NCBI RefSeq assembly: GCF_014649775.1
Contig: NZ_BMTR01000006.1
Location: forward strand, 372,001 to 436,000
Source: Streptomyces longisporoflavus
GTDB taxonomy: Bacteria; Actinomycetota; Actinomycetes; Streptomycetales; Streptomycetaceae
DNA: 64,000 nucleotides
Direction of reading: 5' to 3'
The notes under the pieces are model-generated. The model saw only the letters and a list, made by a program, of their open reading frames with translations. It was not told the origin of the DNA and searched no databases. This document shows, piece by piece, positions 8,417 to 16,940 of the stretch; the first letter of the stretch is position 1, and every line of letters begins with the position of its first letter. A program made the position numbers and the translations under genes.

Positions 8417-8464
8417 GGACCGCGGTCCGAATAGGTGGTACAACTTTAAACGGACCCCGGTCCG
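8417..8464. promoter_or_regulatory. Two TetR-type operators, GGACC-N2-GGTCC
   Basis: Palindrome GGACCGCGGTCC at 8417-8428 and palindrome CGGACCCCGGTCCG at 8451-8464 share the core GGACC-N2-GGTCC, with centres 35 bp apart. The first lies where the -35 of the leaderless tetR promoter should be, and the second lies in the reductase upstream region. The arrangement fits one repressor controlling both divergent genes. Confidence 0.75.
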
Positions 8465-8530
8465 CTTGATTCGTATCTTTTTCGTACCCCCTTACGTGAG
8501 CACGTCCGCACCGTCATCTGGAGTTTCGCC

Positions 8531-9091
8531 ATGTCAGTACGCATCCTCGCTCTCGTCGGCAGCCTCCGCGCCGGCTCCCACAACCGCCAGCTCGCCGAGG
8601 CCGCGGCCAAGCACGCGCCCTCCGGTGTCGAGGTCGACCTGTTCGAGGGTCTTGCGGACGTGCCCTTCTACAACGAGGACATCGACAACGAGGCCGACCT
8701 GCCCGCCGCCGCGGCCCGCCTGCGCGAGGCGGCCGGCAGCGCCGACGCCTTCCTCCTCTTCTCGCCCGAGTACAACGGCACCATGCCCGCCGTCCTCAAG
8801 AACGCGATCGACTGGCTGTCCCGCCCGTTCGGCGCCGGTGCGATCTCCGGCAAGCCGGTCGCCGTCGTCGGCACCGCGTTCGGCCAGTACGGCGGCGTGT
8901 GGGCGCAGGACGAGGCCCGCAAGGCCGCGGGCCTCGCGGGCGGCGCGGTCCTGGAGGACGTCAAGCTGTCCATCCCCGCATCCCTGACGCGCTTCGCCGA
9001 GACCCACCCGGCCGACGACACCGAGGTCGTCCAGGGCCTCACCGAGGTCGTCACCCGCCTCACCGAGCAGGCCGCGCCCGCCGCTGCCTGA
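8531..9091 (+). CDS. NAD(P)H-dependent FMN reductase
   Basis: 186-aa flavodoxin-like NADPH:FMN reductase. The FMN phosphate loop is LVGSLRAGSHNRQ near the N-terminus and the second signature is SPEYNGTMPAVLKNAIDW. Such enzymes reduce free or bound flavin, quinones or azo compounds in the cytoplasm. The start is preceded by GGAG at 7-base spacing. It is the likely target of the divergent TetR repressor, which suggests induction by a redox-active compound. Confidence 0.92.
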   Translation: MSVRILALVGSLRAGSHNRQLAEAAAKHAPSGVEVDLFEGLADVPFYNEDIDNEADLPAAAARLREAAGSADAFLLFSPEYNGTMPAVLKNAIDWLSRPFGAGAISGKPVAVVGTAFGQYGGVWAQDEARKAAGLAGGAVLEDVKLSIPASLTRFAETHPADDTEVVQGLTEVVTRLTEQAAPAAA

Positions 9092-9144
9092 CGCTCGTAC
9101 CGGACTGCGCCCCGCTGCGGCCAGGCGATGTACGGCACAGACGC

Positions 9145-9167
9145 GCGGCACGTACTTCTCGTGCCGC
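9145..9167 (+). terminator. Hairpin after FMN reductase
   Basis: Perfect 8-bp arms GCGGCACG and CGTGCCGC around a 7-base loop, 54 bases after the reductase stop. There is no T-run, as is usual for terminators in this group. Confidence 0.5.
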
Positions 9168-9205
9168 ACGGCAGGCACCGGCGGAGTCCGAGCAGGATGG
9201 AGCCC

Positions 9206-9229
9206 TACCGCCCCCTTCCGGGGGCGGTA
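9206..9229 (+). terminator. Second, stronger hairpin before MFS gene
   Basis: Perfect 10-bp arms TACCGCCCCC and GGGGGCGGTA with a 4-base loop, followed by AAAG. It may be a backup terminator or a structure in the MFS leader. Confidence 0.5.
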
Positions 9230-9429
9230 AAGCGCTTTCGTGGCGGGCGGCCGGGAGGCTAGCCTGCCGACACCACGTGATCCCCGCGATCCCCGTGGTC
9301 TTAAGGAGCAGAAATCGAGATGCCCGGTCACTGAGCACGCGCTGACGCCATAGGTCGCCATCGACCTGTCATCGCGTGCTGCCCCTGAGATGCGGCACGG
9401 CGAACCTTTTCCTGCCTCAAGGGGTCCCT

Positions 9430-10782
9430 GTGCCGTTCGCCTTCCGCGGCGTTTCCCGTGCCGTTTCTCGTACGGCTTCCCGTACTGCTCCCCCTTCTGC
9501 TACCCCACGCCCCGGGCCGAGTCTGTGGCGCGACGCCGACTTCCGCAGGCTCTGGCTGGGGCAGACCGCCTCCCAACTCGGGGCGCAGGCCTGCCAGGTG
9601 ACCCTGCCGCTCGTCGCCGTGCTCGCCCTGGACGTCGGCGCCGGTCAGCTCGGCGCCTTACGGGCGGTGGAGCAGGCGCCGATCCTGCTCTTCTCGCTCT
9701 TCGCCGGCGCGTGGGTGGACCGCAGGCGCTCCCGCGACGTCATGGTCGTCGCGGATCTCGGGCGCGCTCTGGCACTGGCCGCGGTTCCGCTCGCGTACCT
9801 GCTCGGCGTGCTCGGGACACCGACACTGCTCGCCGTCGCCTTCCTCGTCGGCGTCCTGAGCGTGTTCTTCGACGTGGCCTACCAGGCCTCCCTGGTACGC
9901 CTTGTGGAGCGCGACCGGCTCCTGGCCGGCAACAGCGCGCTGGAGGGCAGCCGGTCGGCGGCGCAGATCGGTGGGCCCGCGCTCGGCGGCGCGATGGTGT
10001 CGGTGTTCTCCGCGCCCCTCGCCACCGCGGTCAGCGCCCTCTTCTTCGCGCTGTCCTTCGTGTCGATCCGCCGCATCCGCCGTCGCGAGACGTTGCCGCA
10101 GGACGGGGAGGCGGAGACAGCCGAACGGCCGCCTCGCATGCGGCGTCAGATCCGGGAAGGCCTCCACCTGGTCGTCGGCAACCCGTCGCTGCGGGCCGTG
10201 GGCATCGCATCGGCCCTCTTCCAGTTCTCCTTCGCGGCCGTGATGACCGTCTACCTGCTCTTCCTGCCCCGCGAACTGCACCTGTCGGGCCTGGCGGTCG
10301 GTCTGGCCCTTGCCGCCATGGGGCCGGGCGCGGTGATGGGCTCCCTGCTCGCGGCGAGGCTGCCGGGCAGGCTCGGTTACGGCAGGGTGCTCGTGGTCTC
10401 GGCGGTGCTCGCCGACGGTGTGCTGCTCTGCGTACCGGCACTGCACGGTTCCACCACCGTCACCCTCGCCGCGCTCATGGCCGTCAACTTCGTCTTCGGC
10501 GTCTTCAGCCAGCTGGTCAACGTCACGGCCATGGCCGTACGCCAGGCCGTCACCCCCGTCCGGATGCAGGGGCGGGTCGTCGCGACCATCAACTGCGTCG
10601 GCATGGGCCTGACACCGGTCGGTTCGCTGCTCGGCGGCTTCCTGGCCGGGGTGCTGGGACTGCGCACGAGTCTGCTCCTGACGGCCGTCTGTCTGGCGCT
10701 GTCCCCGCTGTTCATGGCGCTCTCCCCGCTGGCCCGGCTGGGAAAGCAGCTGCCGGTCGAGGACGATGCCGCCGTCCGGTGA
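9430..10782 (+). CDS. MFS exporter (EntS-like), contains TTA codon
   Basis: 450 aa with about 12 membrane helices, of the MFS_3 (EntS-like) drug/siderophore exporter type; signature features are WLGQTASQLGAQ in helix 1, AGAWVDRRRSRDV between helices 2 and 3, and GPALGG after helix 5. I start it at the GTG behind AAGGGG; the frame is open 18 codons further upstream without a site. Codon 77 is TTA (9658-9660), so translation may depend on the bldA tRNA and be confined to late growth. Substrate unknown. Confidence 0.9.
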   Translation: MPFAFRGVSRAVSRTASRTAPPSATPRPGPSLWRDADFRRLWLGQTASQLGAQACQVTLPLVAVLALDVGAGQLGALRAVEQAPILLFSLFAGAWVDRRRSRDVMVVADLGRALALAAVPLAYLLGVLGTPTLLAVAFLVGVLSVFFDVAYQASLVRLVERDRLLAGNSALEGSRSAAQIGGPALGGAMVSVFSAPLATAVSALFFALSFVSIRRIRRRETLPQDGEAETAERPPRMRRQIREGLHLVVGNPSLRAVGIASALFQFSFAAVMTVYLLFLPRELHLSGLAVGLALAAMGPGAVMGSLLAARLPGRLGYGRVLVVSAVLADGVLLCVPALHGSTTVTLAALMAVNFVFGVFSQLVNVTAMAVRQAVTPVRMQGRVVATINCVGMGLTPVGSLLGGFLAGVLGLRTSLLLTAVCLALSPLFMALSPLARLGKQLPVEDDAAVR

Positions 10783-10794
10783 CCGGTGGGGACC

Positions 10795-10800
10795 TAGATT
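10795..10800 (+). promoter_or_regulatory. -10 hexamer of a leaderless promoter
   Basis: TAGATT lies seven bases before the ATG of the SRPBCC gene and no ribosome-binding site is present, so transcription probably starts at or next to the ATG. No -35 match is obvious. Confidence 0.5.
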
Positions 10801-10807
10801 GGTGCCC

Positions 10808-11272
10808 ATGTATTCCACCGAGGTGTCCGGTCATGTCGACGCCCCGCGTACGGCCGTCTACCGGGCGCTGCTGAACGCGGAGGCGATCGCCCGCTGGCGT
10901 GTGCCGGACGGCATGAGCAGCCGGGTGCACACCTTCGATGCCCGCGAAGGCGGTCGGTTCCGCGTCTCGCTCACCTACGACGAGCCGACCGGCACCGGCA
11001 AGTCGGCCTCGCACACCGACACGTACAGCGGCCACTTCGCCGAACTCGTGCCGGACGAGCGGGTGGTCGAGGTGCTCGCCTTCGAGACCGCGGATCCCGG
11101 CCTCGGCGGCACGATGACGATGACGACCACGCTCACCGACGCGGCCGGCGGAGGAACCGACGTCCGCATCGTGCACGAAGGCATCCCCGACAGCGTGCCC
11201 GCCGCCGACAACGAGACGGGGACGCGGATGGCGCTGGCGAACCTCGCCCGGTACGTCGAAGGCGCACGGTAG
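10808..11272 (+). CDS. SRPBCC (AHSA1-type) domain protein
   Basis: 154 aa. It has the helix-grip layout of AHSA1-type START-like proteins: N-terminal VDAPRTAVYRALLNAEAIARW, a central beta sheet with GGRFRVSL, and a C-terminal helix ending in LARYVEGAR. These bind hydrophobic ligands; a reaction is not assigned. The start is ATG 10808 with no Shine-Dalgarno but a -10-like TAGATT upstream. It is tail-to-tail with the YoaK gene, 4 bp apart. Confidence 0.85.
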   Translation: MYSTEVSGHVDAPRTAVYRALLNAEAIARWRVPDGMSSRVHTFDAREGGRFRVSLTYDEPTGTGKSASHTDTYSGHFAELVPDERVVEVLAFETADPGLGGTMTMTTTLTDAAGGGTDVRIVHEGIPDSVPAADNETGTRMALANLARYVEGAR

Positions 11273-11276
11273 GCGC

Positions 11277-11966
11277 TCAGCTCGTACGCGGCTCTGCCGC
11301 GCCGGGCAGCAGAGCCGTCAGCGCGACGAGCGCAAGGAGCAGGAGCGCGGGCGCCAGCGCGGCGACCGTGCCGTGCCGCAGTTGCAGCAGCCCGCCCGCG
11401 AGGGCGCCGGCGAACATCGCGGCGACCGACACGAACCTGCGCACCGACGCCGGACCGAAGCGGTCGGCGGCCAGGCCGGTCAGGGTACGCGTGAGGACGG
11501 TGGTGTTCAGATCGGGCACGGCGAGTTTGCCGACCACGGCGTTCTGCAACCCCATGCCGAGCGCGAGCAGCACGATCAGTACGTCCCTGACGTCGGCAAC
11601 GACGTCGAGCACCAGAGCCGCCGCCACCAGCACGGCATGCGCCCCGACGAGGAGCGCGAACAGCCGCAGCGGCCGCTCGACCCGAGGCGCGATCCGCCCG
11701 CCGAGCCATGCGCCGGCCACGAACGAGCCGGCCGCGAGAAGTGACGCCGTCGCGGACAGCTGTACGTCGCCCGCGAGCGCGAAGCCCAGGAAGACCACAT
11801 TGCCGGTCATGTTGGCGACGAAGACGCGGTCGAGGCCGAGATAGCTGACGGCATCGACGAGTCCCGTGACGAAGGTCAAAGCGACGAGCAGCGGAGGCAG
11901 TACGCCGTGCTGCCCCTCGGCGTCGGGGAAGAGGAGGGCGGCGGCCCGGCCGAGCGATGAGTGCAT
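11277..11966 (-). CDS. YoaK family (DUF1275) membrane protein
   Basis: 229 aa with about six hydrophobic segments. The family signature is intact in helix 1-2: TGLVDAVSYLGLDRVFVANM followed by TGN. DUF1275/YoaK proteins are small inner-membrane proteins with no firmly established biochemical role. It lies 75 bp downstream of the carboxylesterase gene in the same direction and may be the last gene of that unit. Confidence 0.88.
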   Translation of the reverse strand: MHSSLGRAAALLFPDAEGQHGVLPPLLVALTFVTGLVDAVSYLGLDRVFVANMTGNVVFLGFALAGDVQLSATASLLAAGSFVAGAWLGGRIAPRVERPLRLFALLVGAHAVLVAAALVLDVVADVRDVLIVLLALGMGLQNAVVGKLAVPDLNTTVLTRTLTGLAADRFGPASVRRFVSVAAMFAGALAGGLLQLRHGTVAALAPALLLLALVALTALLPGAAEPRTS

Positions 11967-12041
11967 ACCGTCTCTTCGGCAGGGACACGCCGCGACCCGA
12001 CCCGCGAGGGTTCGCGACCCGACCCGCGGGGGGTCTGCGAC

Positions 12042-13565
12042 TCACCGTTTCCAGGCGCGCCGTATGCCGCCCCGCAGGTCCTCGTGCTCCGCCCAGCGCC
12101 GCCCGATGACCGAGGTGATCCGGCGCCGGGTGTCGTACGGAGTCCAGCCGGGGTCGCCGTCGCGGGCGAAGCTGATCCAGGCTGCGTGCATGCGGGGAGC
12201 CAGGTCGGGGGGCGGGCTTTCCGGGCCGAGCAGGGACTTGTCACCGCTCAGCCGGGCCGGGTCGAGGCCGAAGACGAAGGGGAGCTCCATCGTGTGGGTG
12301 GCGCCGAGCAGGCCGTCGAAGGCGCGGGAGCGCCAGTCGAAGAGGTAGCTGTACGTGGCGCCGGAGGACCGCTCGGCGTGTGCGTCGGCCAGGGCCCAGC
12401 TGCCCGCACCGAACAGCGCGTCGCCCATGACGGCGGAGCGCAGCCGCGCGGGTGAGGCTCCGGGATACGCCGTGCGGTAGGCGTCGGCGAGCAGGTCCGG
12501 TTCGGGGTGGGAGCGTTCGGCCGCCGCCCGGACGTCGGCCGGTGACGAGGTGGCGTAGGCGCCGGAAGGGACGAGGTAGAGGTTGCCCTCTTCGGCGTTG
12601 GTGCCGATGAGGAGATCGATGCCGTCGCTGCCGTGCCCGGTGGCGACGGCATCGGCGGGCTGGCGGTCCGCGACCACGCTGAAGGGGCTGAGCCCGATCA
12701 GCGGGTCGTAGGCGGTCGTGGTCCGCAGGTCGATCCCGCCGAGCTCGGCCGTGGCCTCGACCAGGCGGGCGTCGGGGACGGCGGCGAAGGCGCCGGCGTG
12801 GGGCGCGATGCCCAGGGCCGACGCCGCCGCCCGCGTCACCCGGGTGGCCTGTTCGGGCGTGAAGGCGCCCAGGCCGCTGCCGCTCTGCACAATGGCGCGC
12901 CGCACGAGGCCCCTGCTCTGCGGCGCGGCGATGACGGCGCCGGTGAGGGTGGCGCCGGCGGACTGCCCGAAGAGTGTGACCCGGCCGGGGTCCCCGCCGA
13001 ACGCGGCGATGTTCTCCCGGACCCAGCGCAGGGCGGCCAGGATGTCGAGGAGACCACGGTTGCGCGGCGCTCCGGGCAGGTCGAGGAAACCGCTGATCCC
13101 GAGGCGGTACTGCACGGTCACCAGGACGACGCCGCTTCGCGCGAAGGCGGTGCCGTCGTACAGGCTCGCCCGGGTCGATCCCGCCACGAAGCCTCCGCCG
13201 TGCACGAAGACCATGACCGGCAGGGCGTTCCCGCTCTCCCGGCTCCGGTGTCCGGGGCGGTCAGGGCGGTCGGGGGTCCATATGTCGACGGTGAGGTAGT
13301 CCTGCCCCGGCAGCCAACCGGGCCCGAAGTAGGGCGACATGTCGAGGGCGCCGAGGTTCCGTTCGGACTGCGGGGCGGTCGGCCCCGGCGCGGTCGCGTC
13401 CCGGATGTCCTGCCACGGGGCGTGCTGGCGGGGCGCGGCGAAGCGTCCGGTGCGGGCCGGTGGCGCGGCGTAGGGGATGCCGCGGAAGACGGTGACGTCC
13501 TCGTGCCGGGCGCCGGCGACCGCGCCCTGCGCTGTCGTGATCACGGTGCGGTGCGCGGTGGTCAT
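12042..13565 (-). CDS. Type-B carboxylesterase
   Basis: 507 aa, the usual size for type-B carboxylesterases. Visible features: FRGIPYAAPP near the N-terminus, oxyanion-hole motif VHGGGF and nucleophile elbow LFGQSAGA at about residue 200. There is no signal peptide, so it should hydrolyse esters in the cytoplasm. Its ATG overlaps the stop of the upstream metallo-hydrolase as ATGA, so the two are translationally coupled. Together with the divergent XRE/MmyB regulator this looks like a small substrate-responsive ester/lactone-degrading unit (inference). Confidence 0.9.
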   Translation of the reverse strand: MTTAHRTVITTAQGAVAGARHEDVTVFRGIPYAAPPARTGRFAAPRQHAPWQDIRDATAPGPTAPQSERNLGALDMSPYFGPGWLPGQDYLTVDIWTPDRPDRPGHRSRESGNALPVMVFVHGGGFVAGSTRASLYDGTAFARSGVVLVTVQYRLGISGFLDLPGAPRNRGLLDILAALRWVRENIAAFGGDPGRVTLFGQSAGATLTGAVIAAPQSRGLVRRAIVQSGSGLGAFTPEQATRVTRAAASALGIAPHAGAFAAVPDARLVEATAELGGIDLRTTTAYDPLIGLSPFSVVADRQPADAVATGHGSDGIDLLIGTNAEEGNLYLVPSGAYATSSPADVRAAAERSHPEPDLLADAYRTAYPGASPARLRSAVMGDALFGAGSWALADAHAERSSGATYSYLFDWRSRAFDGLLGATHTMELPFVFGLDPARLSGDKSLLGPESPPPDLAPRMHAAWISFARDGDPGWTPYDTRRRITSVIGRRWAEHEDLRGGIRRAWKR

Positions 13566-14530
13566 GCCCGCGCCTCCTGTGCCTCGGCCGCCTCTTCGTG
13601 CGCGTACGGCGTGAAGGGGGCCCAGCCCTTGACGGCGAACGCGCTGCCCGAGCGTTCGACCTCGGCGGCGCCGTGGCCGCCGAGGTGCGCGGGGACGACG
13701 AGCGCGTTGTGGTCGGCGGCCCAGCCGAGGATGCGCCGGCGGGTGGCGCGGGCGCCGGCGGGATCCTCGCAGAAGCAGCTGTTGTGGTCCGGGTCGACGA
13801 GCTGGACGGGGCTGTGCAGCAGATCGCCGACGAAGACCGCGCGGTCCGTGCCGCTGACGAGGGTGAGGACGCAGGAGCCGGGCGTGTGCCCCGGAGCCGC
13901 GTCGAGACGCAGGTTGCCGTCGATCCGGTGGCCCCCTTCCCACAGCCGCACCTGGCCCGCGCGGTGCACGGGGGCGACGCTGTCCTCGAAGACGTTCTGG
14001 TTGCCGCGGCCGAGCAGGGGCTCGTGGCCGTTCTCCGGGTTCCAGAAGTCGTAGTCGTCCTTGGGCAGCAGATAGGTGGCGTTGGGGAAGGTGGGGACCC
14101 ACTGCCTGCCGTCCAGGCGGGTGTTCCAGCCGACGTGGTCGACGTGCAGATGCGTGTTGATCACGATGTCGACGTCCTCGGGGGCGACGCCCGCCCGCGC
14201 GAGCTCGGCCAGGAAGCCGGTGCGCAGGTGGCTCCAGACCGGGGAGTACGGGCGCTCCTTGTGGTTGCCGACGCCCGTGTCGACGAGGATGGTCTTCCCC
14301 TCGCTGCGCAGCAGCCAGCTCTGGACCGCGGAGTTGACGATGTTGGTCCGCGGGTCGAGGAAGTCGGGGGCGTGCCAGGCGGTGCTGTCGCGCCAGGCGT
14401 CCTCCGGGGCGGTGGGGAGGAATTGGCCGGGCGTCATGCCGACGGGGCCGTAGTACTCCTTGACGCGGGTGACGCTGACGTCGCCGAGTTCGATCTGTGC
14501 CGGGGCGAGTTCGGTCGGGGTCGGTTCCAT
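13562..14530 (-). CDS. Metallo-beta-lactamase-fold hydrolase
   Basis: 322 aa. The zinc motif THLHVDHVGW (HxHxDH) is present, with further ligands in PGHTPGS and GDLLHSP. It resembles the family that includes lactonases and aryl-ester hydrolases. The ATG at 14530 follows GGAG with 6-base spacing; the open frame upstream lacks a site. It overlaps the esterase gene by 4 bp (ATGA). It could open a lactone whose product or precursor the esterase handles, but the substrate is not visible in the sequence. Confidence 0.9.
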   Translation of the reverse strand: MEPTPTELAPAQIELGDVSVTRVKEYYGPVGMTPGQFLPTAPEDAWRDSTAWHAPDFLDPRTNIVNSAVQSWLLRSEGKTILVDTGVGNHKERPYSPVWSHLRTGFLAELARAGVAPEDVDIVINTHLHVDHVGWNTRLDGRQWVPTFPNATYLLPKDDYDFWNPENGHEPLLGRGNQNVFEDSVAPVHRAGQVRLWEGGHRIDGNLRLDAAPGHTPGSCVLTLVSGTDRAVFVGDLLHSPVQLVDPDHNSCFCEDPAGARATRRRILGWAADHNALVVPAHLGGHGAAEVERSGSAFAVKGWAPFTPYAHEEAAEAQEARA

Positions 14531-14591
14531 GCGGGTCTCCGGGGCTGGGCGGGCTTGCTTCGGATCACTACCGTCGCCGGTGTCCGCGCAG

Positions 14592-14637
14592 GTCAGCCAG
14601 ACCCGCCGCTGCCTACCCCGCACAGGGTCAGGCTGGC
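14592..14637. promoter_or_regulatory. Imperfect inverted repeat between hydrolase operon and XRE gene
   Basis: Left arm GTCAGCCAGACCC (14592-14604) and right arm GGGTCAGGCTGGC (14625-14637) are inverted copies matching at 11 of 13 positions. The site sits in the divergent promoter region and is a candidate operator for the adjacent regulator. CAGACT at 14653-14658, six bases before the ATG, may be a leaderless -10. Confidence 0.45.
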
Positions 14638-14664
14638 GCCGGCGGCCCGGTGCAGACTGGGGGC

Positions 14665-15552
14665 ATGAGTGAAAGAGGCCGGCTCGGCGACTTCTTGTAC
14701 GCGCGGCGCTCCCGGCTGCGTCCGGCGGACGTGGGCCTGAAGGACTACGGCGACCGGCGGCGGGTTGCGGGCCTGCGCAGGGAGGAGCTCGCGCTGCTCG
14801 CCGGTGTCAGCGCCTCGTACTACACGAGGCTGGAGCAGGGGCAGTCGGTGGGTGCGTCCCCGGAGATCCTGGACGCCGTCGCCGGGGCCCTCGGCCTCGA
14901 CGACGCGGAGCGCGCACATCTGCACGACCTCGCCGACGCCGGCCGGAGGCGCAGCCGGGCACGCCGATCGCGGCCCGAGCACGTGGGGGCCACCACGCTC
15001 CACTTGCTGAGCACTCTGGACAGCGTTCCTGCGCTGGTCAGCGGACGTCGTGCCGACGTACTGGCCTGGAACCGGCTCGGCCACGCGCTGTTCGCGTCGC
15101 ACCTGAGCCCGGACAGCCCCGAGCGGGCGGCGGAGCGCCCCAACCTCGCCCGGATGCTGTTCCTGGACCCCCACACCCGCGCGCTGTACGCCGACTGGGA
15201 GTCGAAGGCCAAGGCCGTCGTCGAGAACCTGCGGATGGTCGCCGGACGCCACCCCGACGACACGCTGCTGACCTCGCTCATCGGCGAACTGACCGTCAAG
15301 AGCGACGAGTTCGCCGCCATGTGGGCCGGTCACGGGGTGCACCCCTGCGATGCGGCCGGCTACGAGATGCGCCACCCCCTCGTCGGCACCCTCACCGTCA
15401 CCCAGCAGAGCCTCAGCCTGCCCGGCGCGGTGGACCAGCACCTGGTGCTCGTCGTCACCGAGCCCGGCTCACCGTCGAGGGAGGCCGTGACCCTGCTCGG
15501 GCAGGCCGCCACCGCCGAGCGGCGCCCGCGCACCGAGAACGTGCGCCCCTAG
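14665..15552 (+). CDS. XRE-family regulator with MmyB-like ligand domain
   Basis: 295 aa. The N-terminal 90 residues hold a helix-turn-helix of the XRE type (GLRREELALLAGVSASYYTR, about 33-52, then LEQG). The C-terminal two thirds match the MmyB-like ligand-binding domain (VLAWNRLGHALF, WAGHGVHPC). This class is abundant in Streptomyces, where members usually control an adjacent divergent oxidoreductase or hydrolase. Here the divergent pair is the metallo-hydrolase and carboxylesterase. The stop overlaps the ROK gene end by 4 bp, tail to tail. Confidence 0.9.
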   Translation: MSERGRLGDFLYARRSRLRPADVGLKDYGDRRRVAGLRREELALLAGVSASYYTRLEQGQSVGASPEILDAVAGALGLDDAERAHLHDLADAGRRRSRARRSRPEHVGATTLHLLSTLDSVPALVSGRRADVLAWNRLGHALFASHLSPDSPERAAERPNLARMLFLDPHTRALYADWESKAKAVVENLRMVAGRHPDDTLLTSLIGELTVKSDEFAAMWAGHGVHPCDAAGYEMRHPLVGTLTVTQQSLSLPGAVDQHLVLVVTEPGSPSREAVTLLGQAATAERRPRTENVRP

Positions 15553-16841
15553 GACGGCTGGCGCCCCTTCAACGCGGTCTGCCAACCGGGCGGTTCGGTC
15601 TCGCGGACCGGCGCGGCGCGCCGCCCGCCCCGCGCGAAGAAGTCGGCGAGCGGCAGCGTCGCCGCGCCGACGGTCACCGCGTCCGGGCCGAGGCGGCCCA
15701 GGCCGATGGTGACGCGTTCTGCCGGGTAGGAGAGGGCGTACGTGGGGATGTAGCGCTTCACCGCGGTCAGGAAGCGCTGCCCGAGCTGGAGCCCGGCCCA
15801 GCCGCCGACGAGGATCCGCTCCGGCTGGAAGAGGTTGATGAGGTCGGAGAGGCCCGCGCCCAGGTACTCGGCGGTCTCCTCCAGGACCAGCAGGGCCGTC
15901 GGGTCGGCCGTGCCGACGGCCTCCGGGTAGGCGGCGTCGAGCATGGCGGTGAGCGCGCTCTCCTCGTCCGTGCCGCCCGGCGGGCGCCCGCCCGCCTCCT
16001 GCCACCGTTCGAGCAGCGCCTCCGCCCCGGCGTACGCCTCCAGGCAGCCGAGGGCGCCGCACCGGCACTGTCTGCCCTGTACCCGTACGGTCAGGTGCCC
16101 CCACTCGACGGCGCGGCCCTGCTCCACGTCCTCGGTGACCACGCAGGCGCCGACACCCGAGCCGAAGAGGACCACCACGGCGTTGCGCGTCCCGCGTCCG
16201 GCACCGAACCACATCTCCGCCTGCCCGAGGGTTTTGGCGCCGTTGTCGATGAAGTACGGTACGGCGGCGGGGAGTTGGACCCTCTCACGGAGCAGTGATT
16301 CGAGCGGTACGGCGTCCCAGCCGATGGTCTGCCCGTGGACGACCGCCCCGAGATCGGCGTCGTGCGCGACGATTCCGGGCACGCCGATTCCGACGCCGAG
16401 GAGCCCTTCGGCCGTGGCGCCCGCCGTGGCGAGCACCTCGCCGATCCCGTCGCGGATGTGCTCCGCGATGTCGTCGACGTCATGCGCCTTGTGCGTCAAC
16501 GGCCTTTCTGCGCGGGCCAGTTCGGACAGCGAGAGATCGAAGAGTTCGACGCGTACGCGGGTCTCGCCGACGTCCACACCGATCAGCTGGCCACGGCCCG
16601 GCGCGACCCGCAGGAGCGTACGCGGGCGTCCGCCGTCGGACTCCACGCTGCCCGCCTCCTCCACCCACCCCTCCGTCACCAGCTCCGCCACGACGTTGCT
16701 GATGGAACCTGAACTCAGCCCGGTGGCGGGCCCGAGCGTGAAGCGGCTCATCGGCCCCTCGAAATACAGCCGTTGCAGTACGGCGGCGCGGTTCTCCCGC
16801 CGCAGGTCGTGCACCGTACGCCCGTTGCGCTGCCCAGCCAT
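15549..16841 (-). CDS. ROK-family transcriptional repressor
   Basis: 430 aa. A winged-helix domain of about 80 residues (TLGPATGLSSGSISNVVAEL) is followed by a sugar-kinase-like ROK domain with LIGVDVGETRVRVELFDL and the zinc motif CRCGALGCLEAYAG. ROK repressors sense a sugar or sugar phosphate. The start follows GGAAGGA at 5-base spacing. It is divergent from a sugar importer and beta-glucosidase operon, which it very probably represses; candidate sites lie in the shared spacer. Confidence 0.92.
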   Translation of the reverse strand: MAGQRNGRTVHDLRRENRAAVLQRLYFEGPMSRFTLGPATGLSSGSISNVVAELVTEGWVEEAGSVESDGGRPRTLLRVAPGRGQLIGVDVGETRVRVELFDLSLSELARAERPLTHKAHDVDDIAEHIRDGIGEVLATAGATAEGLLGVGIGVPGIVAHDADLGAVVHGQTIGWDAVPLESLLRERVQLPAAVPYFIDNGAKTLGQAEMWFGAGRGTRNAVVVLFGSGVGACVVTEDVEQGRAVEWGHLTVRVQGRQCRCGALGCLEAYAGAEALLERWQEAGGRPPGGTDEESALTAMLDAAYPEAVGTADPTALLVLEETAEYLGAGLSDLINLFQPERILVGGWAGLQLGQRFLTAVKRYIPTYALSYPAERVTIGLGRLGPDAVTVGAATLPLADFFARGGRRAAPVRETEPPGWQTALKGRQPS

Positions 16842-16890
16842 GTAGTTCCTTCCGGCCTGCTCTGCCTCGAAGTTGGTCCTGTGCGACCCC

Positions 16891-16940
16891 TTGACGGTAT
16901 CTTCCCCGCCGGTTTAACTCACGTCCTAAATTAAGTCATG
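16891..16940 (+). promoter_or_regulatory. Promoter and candidate ROK operator of the sugar operon
   Basis: TTGACG (16891-16896), a 17-base spacer and TTAACT (16914-16919) form a plausible promoter. Two similar elements, TTTAACTCACG (16913-16923) and ATTAAGTCATG (16930-16940), lie 17 bp apart over and just behind the -10, where a repressor would block transcription. The AT-rich core CTAAATTAAG (16927 onward) resembles other ROK sites in being AT-centred. The palindrome typical of CebR (TGGGAGCGCTCCCA) is absent. Confidence 0.5.

Larger units (their letters stand above)
9092..9429. other. 338-bp spacer with two hairpins and a four-codon frame
   Basis: Contains the two hairpins listed separately, a direct repeat GATCCCCG at about 9281-9297, and AAGGAG at 9303-9308 followed by a four-codon frame (9320-9334, encoding MPGH). 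No normal-sized gene is evident. It probably combines the terminator of the reductase gene with the promoter of the MFS gene. Confidence 0.4.
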
